From Cristatella mucedo (lineage: Eukaryota; Bryozoa; Phylactolaemata; Cristatellidae), in NCBI GenBank assembly GCA_009760855.2, contig WPIO01000178.1, forward strand, positions 332,501 through 396,500: a stretch of DNA of 64,000 nt, read 5' to 3'. The position numbers were made by a program, and so were the translations under genes. This document shows positions 24,825-43,213 of this stretch, in pieces (position 1 is the stretch's first letter; each line of letters starts with the position of its first letter). The notes under the pieces were generated by a model that did no database searches, was not told the origin of the DNA, and was given only the letters and a program-made list of their open reading frames with translations.

Positions 24825-25153
24825 ATAATAATAATCATAATAATGCACTTGATAAAGCGCCCTCAGAGAACTTAATCTCTTTCTAGGCGCTTCACATTTG
24901 CTGCAAAGTGAAATGCAATTGAATGGTAAGTAAAATCATGCTTGAAAAAAAATGAATAATATGGTTAGGGGTGACATGCACAGGGTCAGCATCCAAATGT
25001 GGTTAGTGGCAGCATGCACAGTGTAAGCACGCATAAGCACATGAAGAACGAATCACAGGGACCCACTAAATGCTGTCCTAAATAGGTGTGTTTTTAAGTT
25101 CCTTTTAAATGTGGTCAGGTCAGGGGATGTTCTGACGCAGGTCGGGATGATAT
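24825..25153 (-). mobile_element. LINE-A 3' end inserted in the tandem array
   Basis: Minus-strand copy from the last RT codons through the 3' UTR, an excellent hairpin and an (ATT)n tail (at its left end). Array units stop at the left edge and resume after about 25160. Confidence 0.92.
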
Positions 25154-25720
25154 AGATGCACAGCGGGGAGAAAATTTGCGGGTGCACTTTGAAATAAGGC
25201 TATGATTATATGAAATTTAAATTAGAGCTTCGTGTTGACGATTTGAGGATGATTTGCAGTGGATTAGAGTGGATTGCAATATTTGCCCAAACCATTTCGC
25301 ACTAATGCCGTGCATTACCAGAGTTAGCCCGTGCGAAATTTTTTTAATGTACGTGGGTGCGCACACAACACAGTGCTCTGTAATATACAATAAACACTAG
25401 AGCCCGGCGAAATCGATTTCTAGTCATTTTGCAGTGGATGCGGTAGATTTCAGTGGATTGCCGTATTTCCCAGAGTGAATTGCAATCGATTGCAGCGCAT
25501 TGTACGAGAACCCCTGTGCCGATGCAAATGAAATTTTATGAGTACACTATTCAAAGACAAAGTACAGTCAAATGCAATCAAAGAAGGAGGTTTTCGCAAA
25601 GGATTTCGTTTGTTTTGCGGTGGAGTGATTGGTAGATTGCGGTATTGACCCGGGTCTCGGCAATCCATTTCAGTAGATTAGCGGAATGGTGCGACATTTT
25701 ATAGGTTTCTACTTCAAATA

Positions 25721-26292
25721 TAGCGCAGTTTTATATTTTAAACTTTTTGGAACTTTTCGCAGCTGATTTCTATTCAGGAGCCAGGAGTTTCAGGCAGGTT
25801 GGTACATTGCTCCTGCCCTTTTGGGCCTGGAACAACTGGTCTCAGGATATGTACGTACTTCTCTCGGTCGGGGGGGGGTGGGTGGGGGGGGGACAATTGC
25901 ACTCTGCCTTCTGGGTCCGCCTTTGCTTCTAGAGGATTTGAGGCGACCTAAAGTGGACTACGGTACATGCCTCCGTCTTTGCAGCTCATTTTCGTGAGTG
26001 TGCGTCCGCACAATGACAGACATCGAGTTTTGTGGATACACAAAATCGAATCCTATCTACGACATTCAGTCGAAATTCGAGCTCGGCAATGCTAATGACC
26101 TGTCAATTTTAACCTAATTAGAGTTGCGGTAATTCGTAGAACCGTAAGACCCCACAGTATTACAGACAAGCCATTAGTTACACAGCACGGATATCACTCC
26201 TGCCTTGACACCTTCGTGTACAGATGTAATGTTACAACATCCCTCTTCTGCTTTTCCCCTAAAGATGGCGTGAGGATTTAGTCAGTCACATG
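25721..26292. other. Unassigned spacer with a G-rich run
   Basis: Bases 25868-25892 form a G8-TGGGT-G9-type run with G-quadruplex potential. No gene is recognised. Confidence 0.45.
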
Positions 26293-26425
26293 TTGACGTG
26301 GTTTGGCCCAGAGGTTAAGGTGCTCGTCCCGACTAAGGTCTTGCCGAGGTTGTGGGCTCGAGCCCCGTGGGATATGTGAAGTGTCTGAGTAGAGATTAAG
26401 TTCTCTTAGGGCGCTGTACAGATTA
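26293..26425 (+). mobile_element. SINE-A copy
   Basis: 'gtggtttggcccagaggtta', 'gttgtgggctcgagccccg', 'gagattaagttctcttaggg' and an ATTATA tail. Full length. Confidence 0.92.
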
Positions 26426-26435
26426 ATTATATTTT

Positions 26436-26690
26436 TTAACGTTCGCCTTGCTGAGTTGTGAGCACCTTGAAGTCGAGCTCATCCAACTTGTGGGCCCAGC
26501 ACCACAGACGGCCACCAGCTCCGTCTGCGTTCTTCTTAAGAAGTGACCGCGTGACCACCTCGTGATCAGTGTACAGATTGCACGCAGTGCACAGCAAGTA
26601 GGGTCTGTACACTTTCAGCACTTCGACCACTGCTGCGCAGCACTCCAGCTCCGTTGCCGAGTGTTTTGCCTCTGACTTGGACGCTTTATA
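26436..26690 (-). mobile_element. Ty3/gypsy-type RNase H fragment
   Basis: The minus frame reads 'KHSATELECCAAVVEVLKVY' then RPYLL, followed by 'YTDHEVVTRSLLKKN' and 'GGRLWCWAHKLDELDF'. This is the YSxTExE...FRPYLxG...TDHxxL...GRLxRWxLxLxEFDF pattern of the RNase H domain that follows the RT in Ty3/gypsy pol. Only about 85 codons survive and neither RT nor integrase is present. It abuts the tail of a LINE-B copy, which probably truncated it. Confidence 0.8.
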
Positions 26691-27320
26691 TAATGTAATG
26701 TAATGTATCTCCGTCTGTAACTCCACAAAGTCATAAAGACCACGTGGGTGTTACGCAGGAGAGTTTTGAATAGCGCACTCGCAGCCTACGCGGCTTTCGG
26801 TACCCATTCGGTAACCAACAGACTTCGTCTCACGCAACAAAGAGAAAGTGGGAAGCATAGCAGAGTCAGGAGAGCAGTTGAGGCAGTGAGTAGCATGAAA
26901 GTAGCAGCTCAGGACCGCTGAAAAAGATGTGCCATAGTCGGCAGTAGGAGAGTAGTTGTCGTTGCGTAAGACTTGTGGAAGCGAGTTTCACAGTCTAGGA
27001 CCTGCAGAGCTAAAGCTTCAGTCGCCAACTGTCTTTAAGCGGAGGAATGGGACAGCTAATTTATTGTCCGCATAGGACCTGAGGGCGCGAACAGGCTGAA
27101 ACTGATGCAGCAGTTCAGCTATGTACGAAGGAGCCAAGCCGTGGCGGGCGTTGTGGGTCACCGTAAGAACTTTGCTCTGTATCCTTTGCTCTGTATCTTT
27201 TGCTCAACCGGCAACCATCCTAGCTCTTTCAGCAAAGGAGACACGTGCTCAAACCGCTGGGACTTGAAGACCAGCCTTGCAGCCATATTCATAGTCCGCT
27301 GTAGTGGCATAATAGCTTTC
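26691..27320 (-). mobile_element. LINE-B copy, RT C-terminal part to 3' end
   Basis: From the right, the minus strand reads 'LQRTMNMAARLVFKSQRF', then 'LLKELGWLPVEQKIQSK' (the LxWLPVxxRIxxK block of L2/CR1 elements). A frameshift follows, then 'HGLAPSYIAELLHQFQ', a NSLP-type region, and the shared C-terminus ending 'GCECAIQNSPA'. It ends 'gactttgtggagttacagac' with an ACATT tail. Two frame breaks. Confidence 0.85.
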
Positions 27321-28496
27321 TTTGGCAGCCCAGCCAGCTACGCTTCCGTGACCATTCTGCTGCTGATGATGACGGCACAGCCGCCGCCTACTGCCAAGTA
27401 GCTTCGATGGCGGTGGCTGCAGTGGTGGGAACTGTCGCGCTGGTACGACGCCGGTCATAGTGGCGCGATGACGGATGGCGCAGGCGGACGAGTTTACACG
27501 AGCTTCGCAGTCGCGCCGTTTTTTACTTTCCCGCCGTTTTTGACACATGTGATACAGTGTTTTGGTTTCCGCCGCTTTTTTTTTTTTTACTCCGGCAATA
27601 GATACCGTCGCGGCATTGGCGGTGCGGCAACTCGAGACGCGCGGAGGGCTCCACCAGCGCGTCGCAGTTCAGCGAGTAACCTTTGACCCGAAGCTTAGTT
27701 CGCTACCGGACCGATTCTAAATGGCCTAGCAGCATCGAACGGATAAAAATAAGTCGTGCGCTGAGAGCACTTGGCAGTACGGCGCGCGCCTGCGGCCTAT
27801 TGTCTAGCTGCCCGAAAAGGTACACACAGTGAGTCCATTGTTCGAACCGACTACAAAAGCAGGAACAATAGACTCGCTGTGTGTATCTTTTCGGGCCAAG
27901 ACTACGGCCTAGAGTCAAAGTATAGAGGCAGGCACGCGCGACGGCGCGACAAAGTGAGATGAAGGCCCGCCTCCGTACGACTAATGTGGCGCCGACTGAA
28001 TTGACGGAGGCGGCGGGCGAGCGGCGTTACGCGGTCGTTGAGCGGTCGCAGTTGCCGGTCGGCAACTCCGGGGGGTGGGCGGGGCGGTGGGGGTGGGGGA
28101 CGGGGAGGCAGAGGAGCAAAGAAAAAGAGGAGTGAGGCTAATGTCCGCACAGGCCGGCGGACGGACTGGCGGAAAGTGTGAAGTCTGCGACGGTGGGTCA
28201 CGTGACCCGCTCGGCTACTCTTCGGCCCGCGCTGGCAACTGCAAAGGGCAACGGGCAGCTGAACCCTGCGGTCCACGTTCCAGGAACTGGAAACATCAGC
28301 TGCTGGGCTGCTCAGCGGAGGAACGCCGCCTAGGCGCCAACAAAAAGCAGCTGACTGCTGCTATTTTAGTCAAGTATGAGAGGGAAACAAATATGGCGAA
28401 GATAAAGGGGTGAATGAGGAGGGGAAGGACTAGAAAAAGAGAGCGTTCGCGCGCGCACGCGCGCGCGAGAGAGTAACTGAGGGAGGGTGAGAGGAT
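27321..28496. promoter_or_regulatory. CpG-rich region of unknown role
   Basis: Bases about 27400-28340 are GC- and CpG-rich, like the promoter islands of the two genes in this window, but no coding exon is recognised nearby. It could be the promoter of a gene whose exons are too short to read, or just a GC-rich repeat. A foldback lies inside at 27810-27896. Confidence 0.3.
27810..27896. other. Foldback hairpin, ~34-bp arms
   Basis: Left arm 27810-27844 starts 'gcccgaaaaggtacacacag'. The right arm 27863-27896 ends 'tgtgtgtatcttttcgggc'. They pair over about 34 bases with an 18-base loop. Two of the three differences are G-U wobbles in RNA. Weaker complementarity extends outward on both sides. 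Confidence 0.75.
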
Positions 28497-28633
28497 ATAA
28501 TTCATTTGTATAGCGCCCCAAGAGAACTAAATCTCTATTCGGGCGCTTCACATATGCCTCATGGCTCGAGCCCACGACCTCAGCCAGACCTTAAGTCGGG
28601 GCGAGCACCTTAACCGCTGGACCAAGCCAGCTC
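28497..28633 (-). mobile_element. SINE-A copy
   Basis: Full-length minus-strand copy. The 3' hairpin 'gcgccccaagagaactaaat' and the head 'taaccgctggaccaagcca' are clear. Confidence 0.92.
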
Positions 28634-29867
28634 TGAGTGGGGCAAGCAGGACTGACGAGGAGCGTGTAGGGTGTAGGCTAGATTTGTCCGCGGAGATGCT
28701 GCACTTTGACCTCGCTTGGGTTGGCCAAACGTATGCGTGTGTGTGTGGCTAGCAAGGGGGCTTACTAGCTCGGCGGCCATCTTTCGCTACTGCGATGGAT
28801 ACTCCGTTCCACCGCACGCGCTTCGCTTGGTTCGAAAGACCGCGTCTTTAGCCTAGAATAGTCTGCTCGAAAGCAACCGATAGGAGCGAGTGTACGAGCT
28901 ATACAAATGTGTTGCTGTTGTTATCATTGTTAATATTATTATATCATCAGCCGCAGGCTAGCTATAGGCCATTGAGTACAACTGACTAATTCCTACCGTA
29001 CCGAGAAACTCGTATGGCTTGAGAGCTTGAGAGACCAGAGTGTACGATTTTCCGCGTACAGATGGAACTATATAAATACTTAGCTGCAATACGACGGTGT
29101 CACGTATCATGACATTGACTGAACGTGCTACGAACGAAGGTGGTGTAGCTCGCTTCGACACTGCTGGATAAGCAGAACTGCTGTATTTCTAGGTCATTTC
29201 GCTTCTGACAGTTTCAGAACTGTGAGTCGTGTTAGCGCTGCAAGCTCTCGCGACGATCGCCCGATGGCGATCCGCGTGTCAGCGACACGTAATGCAATGA
29301 CAAGTATACGGCTACGTATCGCAGGTAAAGAAGCCGAACGGCGTGGTAACGAGGCCGAACGACGACGCTTGTCATGAATGGTCAGGCTAAGCATCTTTTA
29401 TTATCATAGTCGAGAATGGCTTTAATACTTAATAATAAGGAGTCTTTTTTATATGGCGGCCGAAGAGAAGTTGATCTCTAATAAGTTGCTTTAGGACTCG
29501 CTACAAAAGAACTGATAATCGATTTGTCATCGAAAAGCAAGGTATCGTGCTTAGGCGAGCATGTAAAAGGCAAACGGTTATCATGCTAGAGCAAGTATGT
29601 AAAAGCACACGAAAGACTCACGGCCGCTATTAATTGGAACCCCCTACTCGTAACACCAAATCAATCATGCACAGGTAAGCAAAGCACACAGGGAAAAAGA
29701 CAGCACCACTGGGACGCTATGCAAAAGCCTGTCGCTGCTGCTAGCTTTTACTCAGAACGAACGCAGTCTCATTAAGCACAGCCAACAAAAGTTCAGCTTA
29801 CTCGGACAGGGAAAACGCGCCGCGGACGCCTGTAGGTTGGGGTTAGTGAAACGCGACGCGTTTCGAT
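28634..29867. other. Unassigned region
   Basis: No exon or repeat is recognised. A CGCGCG-rich alternating stretch lies just before the SINE at 28446-28470. Confidence 0.4.
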
Positions 29868-30011
29868 AATACTAATACAATTGATAAAGCGCTCTCAGAT
29901 AACTCAATCTCTTTCTAGGCGCTATATATTTGCTGCAAAGGAAGCACGGTCAAACGGTGAGTGGTATCATGCTTGTAAACAATAAGAACAGCATGGTCAG
30001 CGACATGCACA

Positions 30012-30047
30012 TTGGGTCAGGGTCAGGGTCAGGGTCAGGGTCAGCAT
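30012..30047 (+). repeat. (GGGTCA)n hexamer array in the LINE-A 3' UTR
   Basis: Five GGGTCA units in a place where other LINE-A copies have a single 'agggtcagcatgc'. Confidence 0.92.
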
Positions 30048-30752
30048 GCAAGTGTGGTTAGTGGCAGCATGCAACAGTGTCAGCACGCATAAGCACATGA
30101 GGGACGAATCGCAGAGACCCGCTAGATGCTGTCACAAATAGGTGCGTTTTTAATTTCTTTTAAATGTGGTAAAGTCAAGGGATGTCCTGACGGAAGACAG
30201 GAGTGAGTTCCAGGCTTTGGGGGCTTAAGAACTAAAGGCACGGTCTCCAAAGATTTGAGGTTTGTGCGAGGCATAGGTAAACAGTTGGATTCCGAAAAGC
30301 GGGTGGTACGACGCTTAGCCTGGTGGGGCAGTAGATCTGATAGGTAGGCTGGAGCCAAAGAATGAAGTGACCTAAAAGTGAGCGACAAAACCTTGAAGTC
30401 GATCCGCTGCTTGACTGGTAGCCAGTGAAGGTCAGCGAGAAATGGTTTGATGTGGCAACTTCGAAACTCACGACAGACAAGTCTAGCTGAGTTTTGCACC
30501 AACTGTGAGCGCCTTATTGCACATACCGGTAGACTAGCAAGCAGTGAGTTACAGAAGTCAAGATGGGATGTCAAAAATGCATGGACCAACTCAGATGTGG
30601 TATCCCTATCTAGACAAGCCCAAATTTTAGCATTACGGCAGCCCGTAAGATTATTAGCGGCTCCTTAATTGTAAAGGCTGGGAGCTGGATGTCTCGTAAT
30701 CTGCGTCAAATCTAATCGTAAATCGTAAAGCTGCATCAAATCCGCACTGAGC

Positions 30753-30781
30753 CGAAGCCGCTGGTTTCGCCAGCGGCTTCG
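30753..30781. other. Perfect 12-bp stem hairpin
   Basis: CGAAGCCGCTGG and its exact complement separated by TTTCG. It sits in the foreign block that replaces the LINE-A RT core, next to a (GCC)n run. Confidence 0.9.
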
Positions 30782-32480
30782 ACCAGTTCGGCCGCCGCCG
30801 CCGCCGCTGCCGCCGCCGTTTGGGCTAAACAAGAGCGTCTATTATACCGCCACGCTTGGTGAAGAAAGTCGAATAGTCGAATAGCGCGCCGAATCGATTT
30901 TCGCAGCGAGCTCAGCTCGCACCTTCCTTCTCCCTTGGTCCAGTGTGGCCTTCTTGAGTAGTGGCCTGACTGCAGCCTTTTTGAAAGGTACTGGGACATG
31001 ACCTGAGGCTGATGACATACTTATAATGTTAGTTATGAACGGGAGCAGCAGATCAATGAATCGTAGAAGCAGGACCGTGGAAATATGGTCCAGAGGACTA
31101 GTTGTCTTCTTTGATAGGGATGTGAACTTCGGGATGAGGTCACTCGTGGCTTCCTTGAATGTAGACATTGAGGTGCTGAGTGGTATTTAGGGACAGGAGT
31201 CCAGAATGGATGCTGCTACCCTAGGGATGGACTCTCTGATCGTGTCTATCTTGCTGACAAAGAAGCTAGAGAAGCGATCACCAATATCACCACAAGGATC
31301 ACTAGGTAATAGCTTACCTGGGAGCGATTAAGGGGATGGCTGATCGTAGACATTAGCATCTTTGGATTGTGCATCTGTGATTCAACAATGCTTTTTAGAA
31401 GCAAGACTTGGCCTTTGCTATGATGAATTAGTACGATCTACAGTAGCCCTCGTATGCCTGTCGATGGACAGTCAGTCCTGATCTTTGGTCTGAGCTTTTT
31501 CGAGCTTGCACTCATTAGACCCAGCTAGTTTAATGTCTTCGGTAAACCATAGGCTGTCTGGGCGAGGGCGAACAGTGCGCTTAGTAAGAGGTGCAAACTC
31601 GTCGAGCATGTCAGCTAGTGTCATGTTGTAGCAATTTATCAATGATGACAGGTCGGAAACGGTATTGAGCAGCCGGAACAAAGAAGATAATCTCGCGCGG
31701 ACAGCATCGATATCAATAGTCTTTAGGTTTCGTGATTCACATGTCACTTTGGATGCAGAGGGGGCGCACACACTGTAGACTGAATGAGATCTGCGTGCAG
31801 TCAGGTAAGCATAGTTTTGTAATAATAATATGTGATGATTCTGTTGTAGGAGAAAATTTGGCCGAGGGTGTGACTCTTGATGTGAGCAAGGTCATGCGCA
31901 CAAGAGAAAACGAGTCAGTCAGTGCACGAAATTCGGAGCTCTGCACGTCAGAGTAGTTATCAGATTGAACGTTAAAATCACTCATTAAGAGGAAAGATCA
32001 ATTTCTTGCACACAGAATCGAAAGGATATCAGAGAAATCCGAGATAAAGGAGGACTTGGTAACTGGAGAAGGGCGAAAGACAGCTGCCACTATTGGCAGT
32101 TGTCGGACGAGCTCAAAAGAAGAGATTCGAAAGAAAGAACTTCGAGGGGACAGCAGGCTGCTTGAAATTGAAGGATGAGCTTGCGATAACCCCGACTCCT
32201 TCACTAGTTTGGATCGATGTAGGGACATGAAAGAATGAGAAGCCTGGGGTTGAGTCGTTTCCTGTCGGTTAGTTGGCCGATTCTAGTCAGGTCTCGGTCA
32301 AGGCCAGCAGATCGAGGCTTTGTGAGTAATCAATTTATTCATTATCAGGGGATTTATTTCGCATCGAGCGAGAATTCCAAAGACAAGAATTAAGATGGGC
32401 CGCCGGGGTTATATCAGGCCTGATGACCACTAAGTTGGAGAGATTCCAAGGTTAGGCGCTTGAGGAAGATCGCCAAAGGC

Positions 32481-33329
32481 GGTTCGAGGCAATGCTGGAA
32501 ATACCAATCGAGCGGTGCATCCGGTCCTGGCGCTTCTCTTTTGTTCATGCATAATTCGCGGACTTTGGCAACAGAAAACACATCTAGGAATGCGTTTGAA
32601 CGACGATGCAGAAATTATAATAGGTGCGGACGATCACACCCAATCGGCAGGTTACTAGCAGCCGGAGAATCTACAGCCGCAGCTGGCGTAGCTGACCCCG
32701 CCCGAAGCAGGATGCGTTTACATGTCCGTAGGCACGTAATTTCTTACGTGCTATAGTCAAACAACAAGCAGATAAGCTTCGAACAGGTCTTTGCTGTATC
32801 AGTTTCCGTAAACGATGTTCGCAAGAACTTCCATTTGGGACCCTTAAGCCACGCCTTTTCACCAAATTACACACCTTGTTTTACAAAAGAGAAATATTCT
32901 GAGAGAATGTCACAGCACGAGGGCTCTAGACAGGCTGCAGTTCTCCGTCGAGAGTCCAGTCCAGCTCGATGCTGGCGCGCTCTCAAGGCATTGCCTACCG
33001 GAAGGGCTTCCTGCATCGCCGTTCGAATATGTGGAAATGCAGCTGGCCCTGGACATTAGAGGCCATAGCACGAGAACGCGCAAGTGCAATCGCATGAAAT
33101 TTGGCGGGTAAGCCCGTAACGCCCTCTGGATAATTTAAATAAATAAAATAAAATAAAGTTCATTTGAATCAAAACCGCAGTTTTCTGACGTTTATTTATA
33201 GAGACGGCGGCTGTATCGCAGTTTATTCGATAGATCCCCTGCTGTACGCAATTTTGTCCACGATTTGAACGACCTCAGCTACTACAGCAGTGTATGTCTG
33301 CTGGGGTTCGAAGGTCGTTATCGAAGACG
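32481..33329. other. Unassigned spacer
   Basis: No supported feature. (AAATA)-like run at about 33135-33160. Confidence 0.4.
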
Positions 33330-34479
33330 CTGGTCGATCACTCCCAGATCACTGTCGGCTGCCACTCGCGCTCGCTCCGAAAGATTTTAGTGCAGCTGCG
33401 GGCGCGCGCGTGCGTCCCCCTGGCGGCATCTTTTTTTGGCGCCATCGGCCAGGCCGACGGCGCCGTCGGCCAGGTCGGTGCCGTCGACCCCATCGCAGCT
33501 GCCGCTGCGCGTGTGGCGACTGGACGCGCCGCTGCCAACGCGAGCGAAGGGCGGGGGCTGAGACGAAGGGCGGCGGAGACGTTTTTAGCTCTCGCTCGCG
33601 CGTCGCGAGGCGGCCGTCGCTGGGCCGTCGCATGCTCTAACGGCCTGCCGCCGCGTTCGTGCGGGCGCCCGCTCGGCACTAGGTGGAGCGCCGCGCTGCC
33701 GCCGCCGCCTCCGGGTCCGTCGTGCGAACACGTCGCCGCGGCGCGGCGCGGCACGCATCTCGCCGGCGGCGAGCCGGCGACGCGGCAGCGTGCCGATTTG
33801 GATACTTTCCCGCATTGGTACGCGGCTAAAAGCGTCGTCGGCAGCGCGGACGGACGTATTTGCACTCTCGCGGAGTGGCCGCTGGCGCTGTTTGCATTAT
33901 CTCAGCGCACCGGCGCCGCCAATGACACGGGGGCATCGATTGCTCGAACGTCCCGCTGCCCGGCAACGCGTCGCGAGCGCGGTTCCGCACTGCGGCAAGT
34001 GCGGCGGCCTGGCTGCACCTTTTTATCAGCGCACCGTCGCCGCCCAGCGCGGCCGCTGCAGCGTCCGCCGCCGTCTCGCGCATCCTCCGCGACCGCCTCG
34101 CGTAAGTGGCTCGACGGCTCTCGGGCGCCGCTGCCGCCTCCCCCCTCCCGCTGCGCCCGCGAGCGCTCTCTCGCGCGCGCGGGAGCGCGCGCGATCGGCC
34201 CCCAGGATGGCGCGGGGCGGGTAACCCAGCACCCGCCGCGAGCTCGGTTGCCATGGCAGTCCTGCGCTGCCCGGCGTCCGTCCGGCTCTCGTGCGGCGGC
34301 GGCTCATCGCTCGCCCGCCCGAGGCGTTGCGCGAGAGCGAGCGGCCGGCGGAGCGAGCGGCCAGCTGCCCAGTCGCCAACTGCCGCGGCGGCGAGCGTCG
34401 GCCGCGATCGCGTGCGGACGCGCGAGTCGCTGTCGTGCAGGTTTCCTCGTGCGGCGGCAGCAGACGTCACCCGCCGCAA

Positions 34480-42461
<7,982 letters not shown>

Positions 42462-43213
42462 TCCCGCACGTCCAACCGCCGCTCAGACCGCGCTCAAATC
42501 GCCGCCGACGACAGACGCGGGGCGTCGCTCCGTCGCGCAGCGAGGCGCGCTGAGCCGCACACGCCGCAGCGTCCGCAGCGGAGCGGAGCGGCTCGAGGCT
42601 GAACGCGACGCGCCGCCGCGTCGGCGACGCGCCCGTCGCGCGGCTGCTCAAATTCGACACGCAATTGACGACGCGCCGCCGCGTTGCCCGCCGCGCCGAC
42701 CGGATGGGGTGCGCCGGCGCGCTCCCTGTCGAGCGAGAGCGCACGGAGCGAGACGTCTAGTCTTTGGGCCGCAGTCGCCGTCGCGAGTGTTTGCCATGGC
42801 AATTCGAGAGCCGTCGGAAGGCGTCCGAGCTTTCGCGCCTCGGAAGCGACTGGACGCGTGCGCGCTCTCGCGCGCACGCGAGCTCCGGTTTCCAGCGCGG
42901 GCACAGACCGGCGCCGGCTACTATACCTCAACCTATACCACGCATTAAATTGCTTGCTATGCCGCCTCTGCTGTTCTGTAGGGCTAGGGTAGGGAGGGAG
43001 GGGAAGAGCGCTCCGCTAACGTTGGTCAGTGAGACGTAGCGAGACCTTTCGGCTCCTGGGCACAACGCTACAAGTGGCGCCCGCGCCCCGTTGTAAAAGA
43101 TTGCTGCAGAATAGCACCACCATAGAAGAAGTGGAGATAACACTCGCTAGCAGGCATATCGAGTCGATACAGTTTTATTGACTAGTAAAGGTACAGGGTA
43201 GATTTGTTCAGCT
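42462..43213. other. DYNLT5-like 3' flank
   Basis: Probable 3' UTR. ATTAAA at 42944-42949 is a possible polyadenylation signal. Bases 42977-43084 contain a possible short LTR end and primer-binding-like site (see findings). Nothing else is recognised. Confidence 0.4.

Larger units (their letters stand above)
22640..25720 (+). repeat. Diverged tandem array, ~135-185-bp units with ATTGC decamer box
   Basis: At least fourteen degenerate units can be lined up on an anchor like 'gccattgccgtcgattgcc'. It occurs at about 22679, 22856, 23013, 23189, 23325, 23482, 24115, 24269, 24437, 24616, 24780, 25290, 25475 and 25655. Each anchor is preceded by a 'ggattgcggtat'-like stretch. It is followed by a segment like 'ttgcacttttaatg' and then 'gttggagcttc' and 'gccaatttctagtc'. 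Within the anchor, ATTGC recurs every 10 bases. The array is interrupted by a tRNA-Ser gene (23583-23664), a ~390-base stretch after it, and a LINE-A tail (24825-25153). Confidence 0.8.
29868..32480 (-). mobile_element. LINE-A near-full copy with its RT core replaced
   Basis: From the right on the minus strand the endonuclease domain is readable but frame-broken: 'LDLLALTET', then 'EGVGVIASSSF', then 'SDFNVQSDN' with the DFN box. A linker like 'LAGSNECKLEKAQTK' and 'DRFSSFFVSKIDTIRESIP' follows. The RT start 'SDLIPKFTSLSKKTTSPL' runs to 'KKATLDQG', where it breaks. After about 250 foreign bases (30665-30920) the thumb and C-terminus resume ('VHAFLTSHLDFCNSLLASLP'), then the 3' UTR, hairpin and a short degraded tail. 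It shows that LINE-A has an AP-type endonuclease upstream of RT. Confidence 0.88.

Noticed and set aside
30012-30047. Telomere-like repeat
   Set aside because: The unit is GGGTCA, not TTAGGG or a known animal telomere unit, and it lies inside a LINE.
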